A stretch of 64,000 bases of DNA, from the NCBI GenBank assembly GCA_003255025.1, contig QANY01008203.1:186001-250000 (forward strand), given 5' to 3'. The position numbers and the translations under genes are program-made. This DNA is from Datisca glomerata. Lineage: Eukaryota; Streptophyta; Magnoliopsida; Cucurbitales; Datiscaceae. Of the stretch, positions 44,485 through 56,026 are shown piece by piece (position 1 is the first letter of the stretch; every line of letters starts with the position of its first letter). Below the pieces are notes generated by a model, which was not told where the DNA came from, searched no databases, and worked only from the letters and a program-made list of their open reading frames with translations.

Positions 44485-45073
44485 CCCTGTTTCTTATTTC
44501 TATTAGAACTTTACTTAAATTTCAATAACTATGACTTGCTTGTGTTTTCAGAATGAATGGGTGATTTGCAGAGTATTCAAGAAGACTAATGGGGGAAAGA
44601 AAATTCACATATCAGGGTTAGTAAGATTGGATTCAAATGGGAATGAGTTGAGTTCTTCTTCTCTATTACCACCATTAACAGATTCCTCTTCTCCCTACAG
44701 CAGCGACACAACAGCTAAAACCATGTCTCACGTGACCTGCTTCTCCCACCCAATGCAGGATTTAAACTCAAACACTAAACAAAATTTCCTTTTTCCAAAC
44801 TCCTCTTTTTCAAACCCCTTCAACCCATCTCAGTTTACTCCAAATAATGGCAATTTTGAGAATCCAGATTCTAGTTTGATCAGAGAAAATTCCCTTTTGA
44901 AGATGTTGCTTGAAAATCACTCTCCCAATTTGAAGCAGAGTTTAAAGGCTGAATTTTCACCTGAAAATGGCCTCAGCACTACTGATATTTCTTCTGCTGT
45001 TGATGAATTTGGCCAAGATGATCCAGCTGCTTCTGCTGCTCAACTAGACCTTGATTCTTTCTGGAACTGTTAG
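43859..45073 (+). CDS. NAC100-like: NAC transcription factor, NAC100/ORE1-type, miR164-regulated clade
   Basis: Three exons (43859-44045, 44148-44425, 44552-45073) splice in frame to 987 nt, 328 residues. The NAC DNA-binding domain is complete: subdomain [20 protein letters not shown] (16-34), [35 protein letters not shown] and [48 protein letters not shown]. Intron positions fit the NAC family. The C-terminal part is Ser/Asn-rich, has SSPYS-type and VTCFSHP blocks, and ends DLDSFWNC, like the DLEPFWNY end of NAC100-type proteins. NACs of this clade are nuclear transcription factors in organ boundaries, lateral roots or senescence. Subdomain B/C has PGRSRMG where PWKAKMG is usual. A miR164 site lies at 44727-44747. 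Intron 2 carries a long (CT)n tract ahead of its 3' end. The exact orthologue is not decidable. Confidence 0.95.
44433..44481 (+). repeat. (CT)n microsatellite in NAC intron 2
   Basis: About 24 uninterrupted CT units starting eight bases after the intron 2 donor. Confidence 0.95.
44727..44747 (+). promoter_or_regulatory. miR164 target site in the NAC coding sequence
   Basis: The 21-mer has cacgtg-a-cctgcttctcc, which matches the miR164 target consensus (CACGTG-CCCTGCTTCTCC) except at the two 5'-most bases, one central base and the last base. It encodes HVTCFSH, at the place where NAC100, NAC1, CUC1/2 and ORE1 carry their sites. Expected outcome is cleavage of the mRNA between target bases opposite miRNA positions 10 and 11. 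Confidence 0.8.
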
Positions 45074-45476
45074 GAGGAAGAAGAAAAGGCAAAGAATAAT
45101 TTTTTGTGTGGAAATTATTGTTGTTTAGAAATGATTATGTATGTATAGATTTCTTTTTTTCTGAATCCATATTTTATAAGATGGTGCTTTGGTATTATAG
45201 GGTAGTTAAACTGCATTTGCAGTTTTTTTTCCTGATTTTGGGGGGATTGAATACACTTGTTTGTATACAAAATATATGAATTAGAATGAATATCATGATT
45301 TCAACTAGCTCTTGGATTGTATTAAGTTTTCCTTAGAACTTGCAAATATATGTTCTGTTTGTTATAGTTTATTTTCTTGGAAGAGCGTTGACTACCTATA
45401 TCTCTTCTATGTTGTCTTGTTTTTTTTAGATTAGTTAGAGATGGTATTGCATTGCATCATCTCACTCATCTCACAC

Positions 45477-45537
<61 letters not shown>

Positions 45538-48500
45538 GGTTAGGCCACCAACTAAATTTCCATAACTAATGAAGTACAAATGACAAAGCAATAGTTTGAA
45601 TCTGGCAAAATAAGGCATTTTACTAAGGATCTCCTCTCAAAATAACACAAGCAACACATTTGAAGAAAATATTTATTCATCCCTTTCCAAATTTCCCAAG
45701 CATGTATCTAGCTATTTTCTGAGAATCAAAAATATTTTTTAATTGTAATTTATAAATTAGTAAGAGAAAGTTACAATGACGAACTCATTCACTATATATG
45801 TTACTAAGCTTAAATATTTAATATCTGGAGAATATATTTGAAAAAGTAATAGAGAATAATATTTAATATCTTAACATTTTAGCATAATAATTTTACATGT
45901 ACTAAACAAAATCATCTAAACTAGAAGAATGAGTACTCGACTGCGTCTAGTAGAAGAAAAAGAATAATAATAAGAATGAGTTTCGCTGAAAAAGAAAAAT
46001 GAGTCACTATCTCGTTTAAGAATCACATGATCTCACTGAATAAGAAAGAGAAGAAGAAAAAGAAGTATAATTTTTTCACTCAGGCAGTAAGGTTTCGTTG
46101 AAGAAGAAGAAAAAAAATAGAGAAGAAGCAAGATGAAGAATAAGTAAAAATGGAGACTATAATAGATTTGATAAGTGTATTGAGAAAGGAAGAGAGATGA
46201 TTATGTATATTTATATTTCTTAATTTTAAGAAATATATATATAAATGAAACTTCTATAGATATATTATTACACATAACTATTGTCCTAAAGCAAAACAAA
46301 CATTTGCTATTGATGAAAAGAAAGTCAATCATCCAAGCTATGCGAAACGAATATCTTCCCCCTTTTTTTCACTTTTTCCGGTTTATGACCATTCTGCATG
46401 CATTAATTTTTCAGTTCCAGCACATGGCTGAATACCCTATTGTACTATTCCTCCACTAAAGGATCGTCATTTTTTAAGATTGTAAAAAAAAAATAATCTT
46501 TTGTCAGCTAGTGATAAAAGAAAACAAAACAAAATTTATTATCATAGTGATTGAAATAACACACCCATCACTTGGTATTGCTACGTGAAACAGACTGCAA
46601 TTGTCTATAATATCGAAGCTGATAATTTGCATAACTTTTATCATTGTCTACATTGAAAATGTAGCTAAAAATATCTATTTTATTTGATAATAAGTTGGTT
46701 CTGATTTTCCTTACTCTTTGCTGCATATGTTAATAGAATGATATATTTTTATTTTCATTTTTCAAAAAAAATTAAATTACTAAATTTTCTCATTACCACT
46801 CTTACAAAAATTATTTAATATAGCGTCTTAAGTGTTCAATTATATCACGTGACGGTGTTATTTAATATAATGAGATTTTGGAAGTAGAAATGGAAATGAT
46901 CTATATTTTTTTGTTTTTATTTAAAAGGCTAATATTCTTAATTAAGTGATAATCTCAATTACTAATTATAGTTGTACTTATAAAATAAAAGTCTCTGTGA
47001 GTCAGTGTATTATAAATTACTCATCATAAGGACAAGATTAGATTAGGCAAAAGACGTTTGGAGAGAAGAGGGGTACAAACTCAGATGCACACTCTCGGAG
47101 GTCGACGTGTCGTGTGAGTGCAAACTTTGACCACTCTTCCCTCCGTCACCTCCACTACTACTCGCAACGTCGGTCAGTTTCTTTTGCTCTCGTCATCACC
47201 TTACTGTAGGGGTCCGCTACTCGCCACCTCATCTTTTGGCTATATGAAAAATGTCCTCCTATCGGAATCAAGATTAATTTGAAGTCAAATTTAATAATTT
47301 CTGATTGTAAGATCATGTTATGTTTGAAAAAAATATTATTTATCAAAAATGTTACTTATCACGTGTGTCGTACACTTGCACGACTCACGTGGTACAATAT
47401 TATTGATAATGGTAAAAAATTATTCTATAGAATATAATGATATCATATGAGTTGTGTTAAAATATTGATATGTATAATTTATGATAAATAATAGTGTTTT
47501 TTATGTTATAGTGGACATACCGAGAAACAAAGAGATTTTTTCCCTTGCATCCCCTCTCTCATTCTGTCCCCGATACATATTATTTTACTATTATAGTAAT
47601 TTAGAAATTTTAATTATGAAAAAGTATATTTTCTTTGTTCTTTTGAGATATCAGATTTTATAACATGCAAATCATAAATTAAAAGTTTTCCTTATATATG
47701 ATAAATGGGATTTGATGGTACACAAAAACTTACTAAGGGTATACATGTACAAATTAATCAAGGATTTCCCAAAATTAAACGCTGCTGTGAGAAATTAAAA
47801 TGAATGAATCTTATCTTGAAACAAATGATGGTCAATTTTATCTTTAGTTTCTCATTATAACATGTCCCACTTCTCTCTAGAATAACATAAAAATTCCCTT
47901 GTACGGAAATGAAGTCATTTTCACAAATATAATGTGAATGTATATATAAACACTATTTTCTCTAGTACATGCCTTCTCCCTTTGATCTCTCACTAAGTGA
48001 TTGCGTCAAACTTATCTAAGAATGATGTGTACTAAATTAATTTTAATTTCATAATATATATATATATTAATTAAAGCTTTTTGAAGAAGATGATCATAAT
48101 AGAAAATGGGTTTAATTGGTTTAGATTATTAAATAATCAAAAACAAAATCTATCTACCTATATTAATATGAGTTTAATATTTTTGGTTATGGGGGTCAAA
48201 TGGCTGCTATTGCATTATAATATTATTTTTATGGTTATTTATTTAATATTTTTTAAATTAAGAAACACAGAAAAGGAAGAAGATGAAAGTGTAAATAATC
48301 TTAGAATATATAAAAAAGTTAAGAAACTTGTGCAAATTTCATTCTTATACTTGTTTTTTTTCCTCCAAATTATCATTGTAACAAAATGATAATAAATTGA
48401 ATTTTGAGCACAATTTATTTTATCTTCCCCACAATCTTACTCACTTAATTACTATTTTGGAAAGAAAATGGCATTTAACTCTCCTCCCCTAACTTACTTT

Positions 48501-48656
48501 AATTAGCTAGCTATTTAGTACTTAGTCAATTAAACACTGGTTCATATGATTAATGTACATGGATGAACTGATCAAAACTTAGACCAACCTTTGAGATCAG
48601 TTATCCACTTCTAATGTCTTTTTGTCAATATATAGGTTATACAACATGCTCTCTCT
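45074..48656. other. AT-rich intergenic sequence
   Basis: No gene supported. A small GC-richer stretch at 47080-47240 lacks an interpretable frame. Open frames at 47.5 and 48.1 kb are Ile/Phe/Lys-rich and look like chance frames in AT-rich DNA. Confidence 0.5.
45473..45536 (+). repeat. (CT)n microsatellite downstream of the NAC gene
   Basis: Around 30 CT units, 400 bp after the stop codon and outside the coding region. Confidence 0.95.
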
Positions 48657-49858
48657 AGAGGTGTTCCCGGTTCAATCAATTTTCTAGATAAAATTCGAAT
48701 CGAATTGAAAGTTTGGCTTAACCATATGTCAAATCAAACTACATCGTGAATCTCATATGAACCGAACCGTGACTTACGGTTAGATTTGGTTAGGTTTCAT
48801 GGTTCGGTGGCAATATATTATTTAGAACAATCAAAAGTACTCTCACAACATAACAACCCAAACATTATTCGAAGCATCATTCATTCCACCACTTGGTAAT
48901 ATAACAACAAAAGCTTTGACAACAAAAAAACTTTGACAATAATATAGCAAAAAATAAATAAACATTAATGAAAACTCTAATTTATGCTTTAAACACCGAA
49001 TCAATCGAAACAGATTCCTAAATTAAAATAAAACCTTAAAATGAAGTAATGTGTAAAATAAATCAGCTTGGAACTCAAAAGAAGATGGAGTACAGTCTAT
49101 AGACTAGATCAGAGAGCCAAGAAATTAAAAAGATGGAGGGAAATCATAGCTTGATCGCGCTATAGATGCCGATGAGGTAAAACTCAAATCTGAGATACAG
49201 TAAAACCCAGATCTGAGATAAAAAAAACCCAGATCTGATGCTCGAGCCATAGATATTGCTGCGGTAGACAAATCTGATCGCTCCATAGATGCACATGGGG
49301 TAAAACTCAGATCTGAGTTGAGATAAACCTATATATGAGATGGGATAGAACCTAGATTTTGTGGTGATAAATAAAGGTCTGAAAGTATGATAGATGCTGA
49401 AGGGGTAAAACTCAGATCTGAGATGAGATAAAACTCAAATCTGAGATTGTGGCGTGGGGTGGAGATATGGTTTGGTAGAGTGGAGTGAGTGAGAGAGAGA
49501 AGGCGTGAGAGTGCACTTAATATGGAGAGCTTTGACAAGGCGATAGAGAAGGAAGAAGATAGAGAGAGTGCGAAGAGGAGAGATAGAGTGGAAGAGAAGA
49601 GGAAGTCTTCGAAGAGAATAGATTAAGAAGCAGTGCTTGAATATTACTTTAGGTTTCACGAATATAAGGTTTATTTTCTTTTATTCGTATCTTAGTTCTG
49701 TTCGATTTTGTAAGTACCTTAAATCTGAACTGAATCGAATTATCAGTTTCCTAATATCTAAGAACTGAACCAAACCAAAGCTCATGAAAGAATCAATCGA
49801 ACCGGTCATTTTTAATTCGATTCAATTTTATCAGTTTGGTATTTTTTTGAACACCCCT
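48657..49858. mobile_element. non-autonomous inverted-repeat element (hAT-type ends), 1.2 kb
   Basis: Left end agaggtgttc, right end gaacacccct, followed on each side by gaatcgaa/ttcgattc-rich subterminal sequence in inverted order. Flanks ctctctct and ccctccct may be an eroded 8 bp target duplication. The middle (49160-49460) has several copies of a cagatctgag palindrome-containing unit with a -atagatgc--at-gggtaaaactc- lead. There is no transposase. The similar but shorter element is at 7333-7738. Confidence 0.55.
49160..49460 (+). repeat. sub-repeats built on the cagatctgag word
   Basis: The unit -atagatgc--atg-ggtaaaactcagatctgag- recurs at about 49163, 49283 and 49388, with additional isolated cagatctga words at 49207, 49229 and others. 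The core AGATCT is palindromic. Confidence 0.75.
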
Positions 49859-50929
49859 CCCTCCCTCTGTGTAGAAGATATAAAAGCAAAGATGAATGAC
49901 AGTGAAAGCAACCAGAAAGAAGGTATAATTTAGCAAGAATACATGACAATGACGTGATGAAATCTGGCTGTGCAAGAGTTACCAAACTTAATTAAGACAC
50001 GTGGCTATGGATGCAAGAAAAACAATGATTTTGTTATTATTTTGGAGAAAGAATAAAGAAATAGTAGTCTTTTTAAGCAATGAAATAATAGGTAAGTGGT
50101 GATTCTATTCACTTATTATTCTGTTTTTAAATATTTCATAAACTTTAATATTTTATATTATTATACTATTCATAATATGAAAGATCATGTATATAATTTT
50201 AATGATCTTTATATCATGAACATTGGTTTAGGCAATAACAATGAGTTATTGTTTATCTGCAAAACTTTTAGCTTTAGTTTTTAAGTTTTATAATACATGT
50301 AATGATTTTTAAAGTTTCATTATTCATAGTAAAATAGTTTGTAAGATTCAATTTTCTCTTCTTAAATATTTTTTTTTAATTTTTTTATCTTATCTTACGA
50401 TATAAATTTGTTAGGATTGTATTTTCTTTAATTGAAAATTCTTAAAGATAATTTATTATCTCCAGATAATACATAACTTATTTAACTTTTTTTCTATATG
50501 CAATAAAACTTTTTTTTAAATATGTCATATCTAGCAGATATACAACCTATTCAAGTTTCTTTTTATCTTAAAATAGTTTAATTATAATGAGAAAATAGTA
50601 TTTATACCATTACATTTTACTTTTATTTTAACTTTATAAAATATTTGAGAGTCAATGTATTTATTTCAATTTTAATATTAATTATAAAACTTATTATACA
50701 ATTTTTAAATACTTGAATATGTGCTAAGCACGTGTTTTTAGACTAGTTTGGTTAAAATGTAAGAATCATCATACACTTCACTGTTTGTTAATTTATCCAA
50801 TCTTCTTATATAATCTTTTGGCCAATTAATCCTTTTTGCAACTAAACCACATGTCATAAAAAATTTGCCATTTACTGCTTTTCAACCTGAAAGAAATTGG
50901 AGAAACACCATATTTAGCTAAAGTTGGAG
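49859..50929. other. AT-rich intergenic sequence
   Basis: Nothing coding is supported. Confidence 0.5.
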
Positions 50930-51589
50930 ACTTTATGGAGGCAAGAGGAACTGTATTGGGGTTAAAGAGCTAAGTAATATTGGTTGAAGTTTGGTGACAG
51001 GAACACTACTTCAGTTTTATGCCTCAGTTCTGAAAATGAGAGTTACTAACAACATTGTTAGACTAAAAAACACAGCTCGGGTGTTTGGGTTGAGGGTGAT
51101 TTGGAAGTGGCAAAGGTTATTCATGACTCTTACGTAGCAACTTCAAGATAGAATCTGTTTCTGAAGTGGATTGGGTCCTTGATCATTTAGATTCTGTTAT
51201 TGATGATGATATTAATTATTTACTTACTACCCTTATTATCCTTAATGAAGTAAAAAAAATGTTGTTTTCTCTCTTGGTGGGAAAAAATCTCTTGGCCCTG
51301 ATGGGATGGCTGGATTATTTTATCACACACATTGAAAGCATATTGGTTTGGATATATGGAAAGCTACACTTTTTAAAATGGTTACCTGCCTCACATCAGT
51401 TAATGAGACTTTCATTACCCTCATCCCCAAAATAAAGCAATTGAGGTCCCAATAATTTCCCGTCAATTTCCCTTTGCAATTTCAGCTACAAGGTATTTTC
51501 AAAGGTTCTAGTTAATAGAATTAAACCCTTTCTGCTTTCTTTAATTTCTGAATCTTAAGAAGCCTTCGTAAGTGGAAGATTAATTGAAG
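50930..51589 (+). pseudogene. LINE (L1-type) reverse transcriptase fragment
   Basis: In changing frames: WRQEELYWG, YWLKFGDRNTT, then GVWVEGDLEVAKVIHDSY, which is the usual segment before L1 RT. Next SLGPDGMAGLFYH, FKMVTCLTSVNETFITLIPKIK, then ISLCNFSYKVFSKVLVNRIKP and EAFVSGRLIE, the L1 RT blocks 0-2. A frame change near 51275 and several stops break it. The fragment ends abruptly at 51589, where a copia LTR begins, so the LTR element inserted into the LINE. Confidence 0.85.
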
Positions 51590-53484
51590 TGTTGGAGGTA
51601 TGTGTATTGATATTTTAATTATTTTTTTAAATTATTGTTGAATAATTTATACAAATATTAAAAATTTCATATTCATTAATGAAATTATGATATTGTATTA
51701 GTACAAGAGAATTAAGATCATAGATAATGAATAAAATTGTCAGCGACATATTTAAGTATAAAATTTTTAATGAATGGTTGCTAGTACGGTTCACTAAGCA
51801 TTTTGAATGCGTGTGATCTAGATCCAGATCATTGATGTGGATAGACATATTAGTGAAAATACTTTATATAATAAGATTATATATGACATGACCGATGTGA
51901 GTTAATATATTTATTAACGTATTATTTATTATAAAAATTTAATACACATCAATTTGATGGTCATATGTAGATTAGTCTGAATCCTGAGTAGTCATGAACT
52001 CATATACATGTCTACAGGATCTTTTGATGCACTCATTAAGGTTTGGAGATTCATTGATGTGGATGGCTGGGGAAATGATCTTACAAGATTTGGAATCTAA
52101 ACTTTCCTAATGGATCGATATTGGTTCTCTTAAGTATTAATTTTGAAACTGAATGGTTATTGAGCTCAAATTTATAATAAGATTATAAATTAGTCATTCA
52201 CTAGTAGATTAATGGTACTTAAGGATCAAGAGGTAATTAGAAGGGTAAAAAATAATTTTGACCAGTTTTAATTTACGAACCAATAATTGGAGGACATAAC
52301 TACATGAAATGATTATGTCAGTGGACTATATGAGAATACTCTGTAAATACATTCTATAATATCTAAGAGTGCAATTTCATATTTATAGTGGAGTAATCAT
52401 GAAATTAATAAATAAAATTATTTAATTAAAAAATTTAATTAATAACCTGATTTATCGGAGCTTAGGATTATAGGTCCATGATCTTCAAATCATCTCTATA
52501 CCACGTTGTCCAGGGTGTGGATATTTCAGAACATGAGAAAATGACTGGCTTACAAAAAAAATTTTATTCTGGGGCAAGTACATAATTATGAGATAATTAT
52601 ATGTGATTAATTAATTAAGAATTAATTAATTGAATTATTTATATATTTAAATATAATTTTCAGAAATTATATAAATATAAATAATTATTTTTTAATTATT
52701 GATAAGTGAGACATAATATCTAATTTGTGAAATTAGATAATTAAATTATTAGTAGATAATAATTTAAATTAACAAAATCTGTTATTTGTGAAATAGCAGA
52801 TAAATTTGTTGATATGGATAATCATATATGTTTATTTTGAATTAATTGATATCCAGATAATTATATAATTAAAATAAATATTTAATTTGTAGTAACTAGC
52901 ACGTGTCAATCACTGATAGGGTATCAAAAATTGACATGAAATATTGTACCGAGTCCCACTGCAATTGGTAATTTTACAATTAAATATCATTTCAGTTTAT
53001 CCCTAAAAATCTAATACGCCATTATCTAGAATATATACAAATATTATTCTAATGGCCTAGGTGGTTGAAAGAGGTGGAGAGAATCAATTAATCAGATCAT
53101 CAGTTCGTCAATCAAGAGTTGAATTGAGAACATGATTGGTGTCAGAGAGATTTTCTTTGTGATTAAACGTTAATCAAATCTCTTAAAGAATAATCATCAC
53201 GTTCTTTTAGAGAATCATCCCACTAAAGTCTTTTTCAGTAAATCTCTAGATCTAATGTGTTGAGAACATCTAAAGACAGAAAAAGTTTTTTGTGATTAAT
53301 TTATAAATATATAATGGATCCTGACTGATCGATAAATAATTTTCAACAAAAGTTTTTATTTGGCTATCGTGGTGTTGCGTAAGTTTTATTTTATTAAAAG
53401 ATTCATTTTTATTAAACATTCAATTTTTTAAAAGACCTCGCGCCTCCACGCTTCCACCGCGCGCGCGCCGCAACGATCAATAAG
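51590..53484 (+). repeat. 5' LTR of a copia element
   Basis: Begins TGTTGGAGGTATGTG at the point where LINE similarity ends and runs to the primer site at 53485. About 1.9 kb, mostly AT-rich, with a GC-rich end (cgcgcctccacgc, gcgcgcgcgccgc, 53437-53471). No second copy is in the window, so the length is set by the two borders only. Confidence 0.6.
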
Positions 53485-53496
53485 TGATATTAGAAC
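53485..53496 (+). other. primer-binding site (mutated)
   Basis: tgatattagaac, three changes from TGGTATCAGAGC; its position after a GC-rich LTR end and 1.9 kb ahead of gag supports it. Confidence 0.55.
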
Positions 53497-55355
53497 GGTC
53501 TTTTATATTTATATGTTAAATGATGTGTGAATTTTCTTGCATTATTCATATAATATGAGATAATTATTATGATGAACGGTTATGTTTTTTGAATGTATGA
53601 AAAATAATGGATCTTTAATTGTATGGTGATTATTGAGTTATGTTTTATTTTAATTTTTCTTAGATCTAGTGTAAACCGAACTGAGACGTAGGAATTTTTG
53701 TAATTTTATTTTGAACATGAGAAGAAGAACAATGCACGAGACGAACGGTAGAAATTTACTGTTCACACAAAAACACTGTTCATCCGCATAAACACTGTTC
53801 ACGTCAGAAATTTACTATTCTAGTTGAGGTGAACAATGCTGGCGCTATTGTACCGAGGGTGAATAGTGGCTGCCTGATCTGTGGTGATGGGGCGGCGATC
53901 AGAGAGTTCTGTCGTCAGTGACAACTGTTCTCACGTTTTAGGAAAATTTTCAACAAACCATGCGACCAACTCTATCACCTAAGTGTTTCATTAAAACACA
54001 AACTCTTTTAATTATCAATTTAAATTTTAAAATTAAGGTAAATTTAAAATTAATTATTATTTTTTTATTTTATGAAAATTAAAAATTAATAGGTTGATTG
54101 GGTTTGACCAAATCAAATAAAAGTCAACTATATTAAAAGAGATAATTATAGAAATTATTTTAACTAAGAAAAAGTTTTTCTAATTAAAAAGAGTTTTGTT
54201 CAAAGCTCGAAACTTATGAAGATGGATATCATGAGGAGAATGCAATATATTGAGAAATATGTATTGTTGAAGTCTGCTTTGTAATTTTATTTTTTTATTT
54301 CAAAGGTTGTAATTTAAAAATACCCAATAGTCACTCGGTTCATTATTATTTTATTTAATTTTTAAATAATTATTTAATTATTATGTTTGATAACATGTTC
54401 ATATATTAGTTGATCACATGTCAAACATGAAAATCCCACACAATTTTATTTAATTATGCATCTCATCTGTAAATATATGATTTATCAGGATTGTCCTAAT
54501 ATGTTTATATGTATTGCTTTATGAAATCAATTGTATGTAAACTGCTAAGTTTTAACTAGTTAAAACTTGGTAATCACCACACACTGAAGGCTATAATAAC
54601 TTTTAGGTTAACCGACTTTAGTAAAAAGAGTTTTATTAAAGTTTGATGAATATAATTAATTAGTTAATCTAAGTTCATCTAATTATGACCTAGGTACTTC
54701 AGAAAGTTAAATGAACTTAGATTAATGAGATTAAATTAACTGATAATTAAATATTCATTGTGTTATTATTTCAACTAGTAATTAATTTGAAATTAATTGA
54801 TTAGTTAAAATAGAAACACATTATCCTAAAATAATGAGTGAGAGAAGGTTGACCGTGAGGTGAAGTGAGGGCATCGAGATGACTTTATTTTGATCCCCCT
54901 GAGGAAGGTTTCGAGCTGCACCAATACCAATGTTGAATTTCTTAAGAAGATATGAGGAAGTAATATAGTTTAGTTTTGATCGACCATAAGACGACATATA
55001 TCTAAATGAAGTCATGAAATCTGAAATGATGGATTACACTCACAAAATCACAATTAAGTTTTCATGTAGATAGTTGTCACTTAATCGAACAAGTAATACC
55101 TTATTGTTAAAATAGAAAATATGAGATATTTCAATTTTTAATTAATAAGGATGAGAATGTCTCATAGACAGTCTGAGCTTAATCTGACCGACTCTAAGGC
55201 AGCACATTAATCGTTGATTTATTTTATCGTGATTAGTAAATGCTAAATTTATGTGTTTATTATGATGCATTCATGCATCACGTTTACTTTTCAAATTTTA
55301 GATATTTATCAATTATATTGAATCATATATGTTTTAAATTTCAGTTATCAATATT
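53497..55355 (+). other. long leader of the copia element
   Basis: No coding supported. It includes repeated aaacactgttca words near 53770-53800 and a run of paired direct words such as ttaatctaagttcatctaatt and its inverted form near 54664-54730. Confidence 0.4.
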
Positions 55356-56020
55356 ATGTCTACCATGAGCAACCTTGTTATCGATTTACTCATTCTTGAG
55401 AAATTGAATAGTGATAATTTCGTACGTTGAAAATCATATATGAACTTAATGCTGATTTGTGAGAATCATAAGTTCATTCTTACAAATGAATGTTCTGAGG
55501 AGCCCGCAGTTAACGCCCTTATGAATGCTAGGAACAAATATGATGCTTGGATCATATCAAACAACAAGGCGAAGTGCTATATGCTTGTGAGCATGAATGA
55601 TATTTTGAGAACCAAACATGAAAGCGTGGAGACTGCCTATGAGATTATGGAATCTTTACAGGCAATCTTTAGGCAGCAGTCTGATCAAAGCGTCATGAGG
55701 CCACTAAGAGCTATATGAAAACTAAGATGAGGAATGATACTTCTTTTCGAGAACATGTTTTGAACATGATCAACATAATGCACAAGGCAAAAGTACATGG
55801 GGCTACCATTGATGAGTGGACTCAAGTTAGCATCATACTAGAGTCGCTCACACTATTTTTTTCTACTTTCATAACGAACTATGTTATATACAAGTTGCAA
55901 TTCAACATGACCCAATTATTGAATGAACTGTAAACTTTTGAGTCACTCAACCTTAGAATGACTAAAGCGGGTGGGACAAATGTTGTCGAGCTAAAGTCTT
56001 CTCCCAATATCTTCAAGTCT
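55356..56020 (+). pseudogene. copia gag (broken)
   Basis: From ATG 55356: LEKLNSDNF and then TGA where Trp is expected (R-W-K), then MNLMLICENHKFILTNE, AWIISNNKAKCYMLVSMNDI, YEIMESLQAIFRQQ; after a frame change HVLNMINIMHKAKVHG and FITNYVIYKLQFNMTQLLNEL. These match the gag block order at 35.9-36.5 kb on the other strand. Gag similarity ends at about 56020 and gypsy RT sequence starts at once. Confidence 0.83.
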
Positions 56021-56026
56021 ATTTGA

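Noticed and set aside
48081..48389. 102-codon plus-strand open frame
   Set aside because: Ile/Lys/Asn-rich chance frame in AT-rich DNA, no motif.
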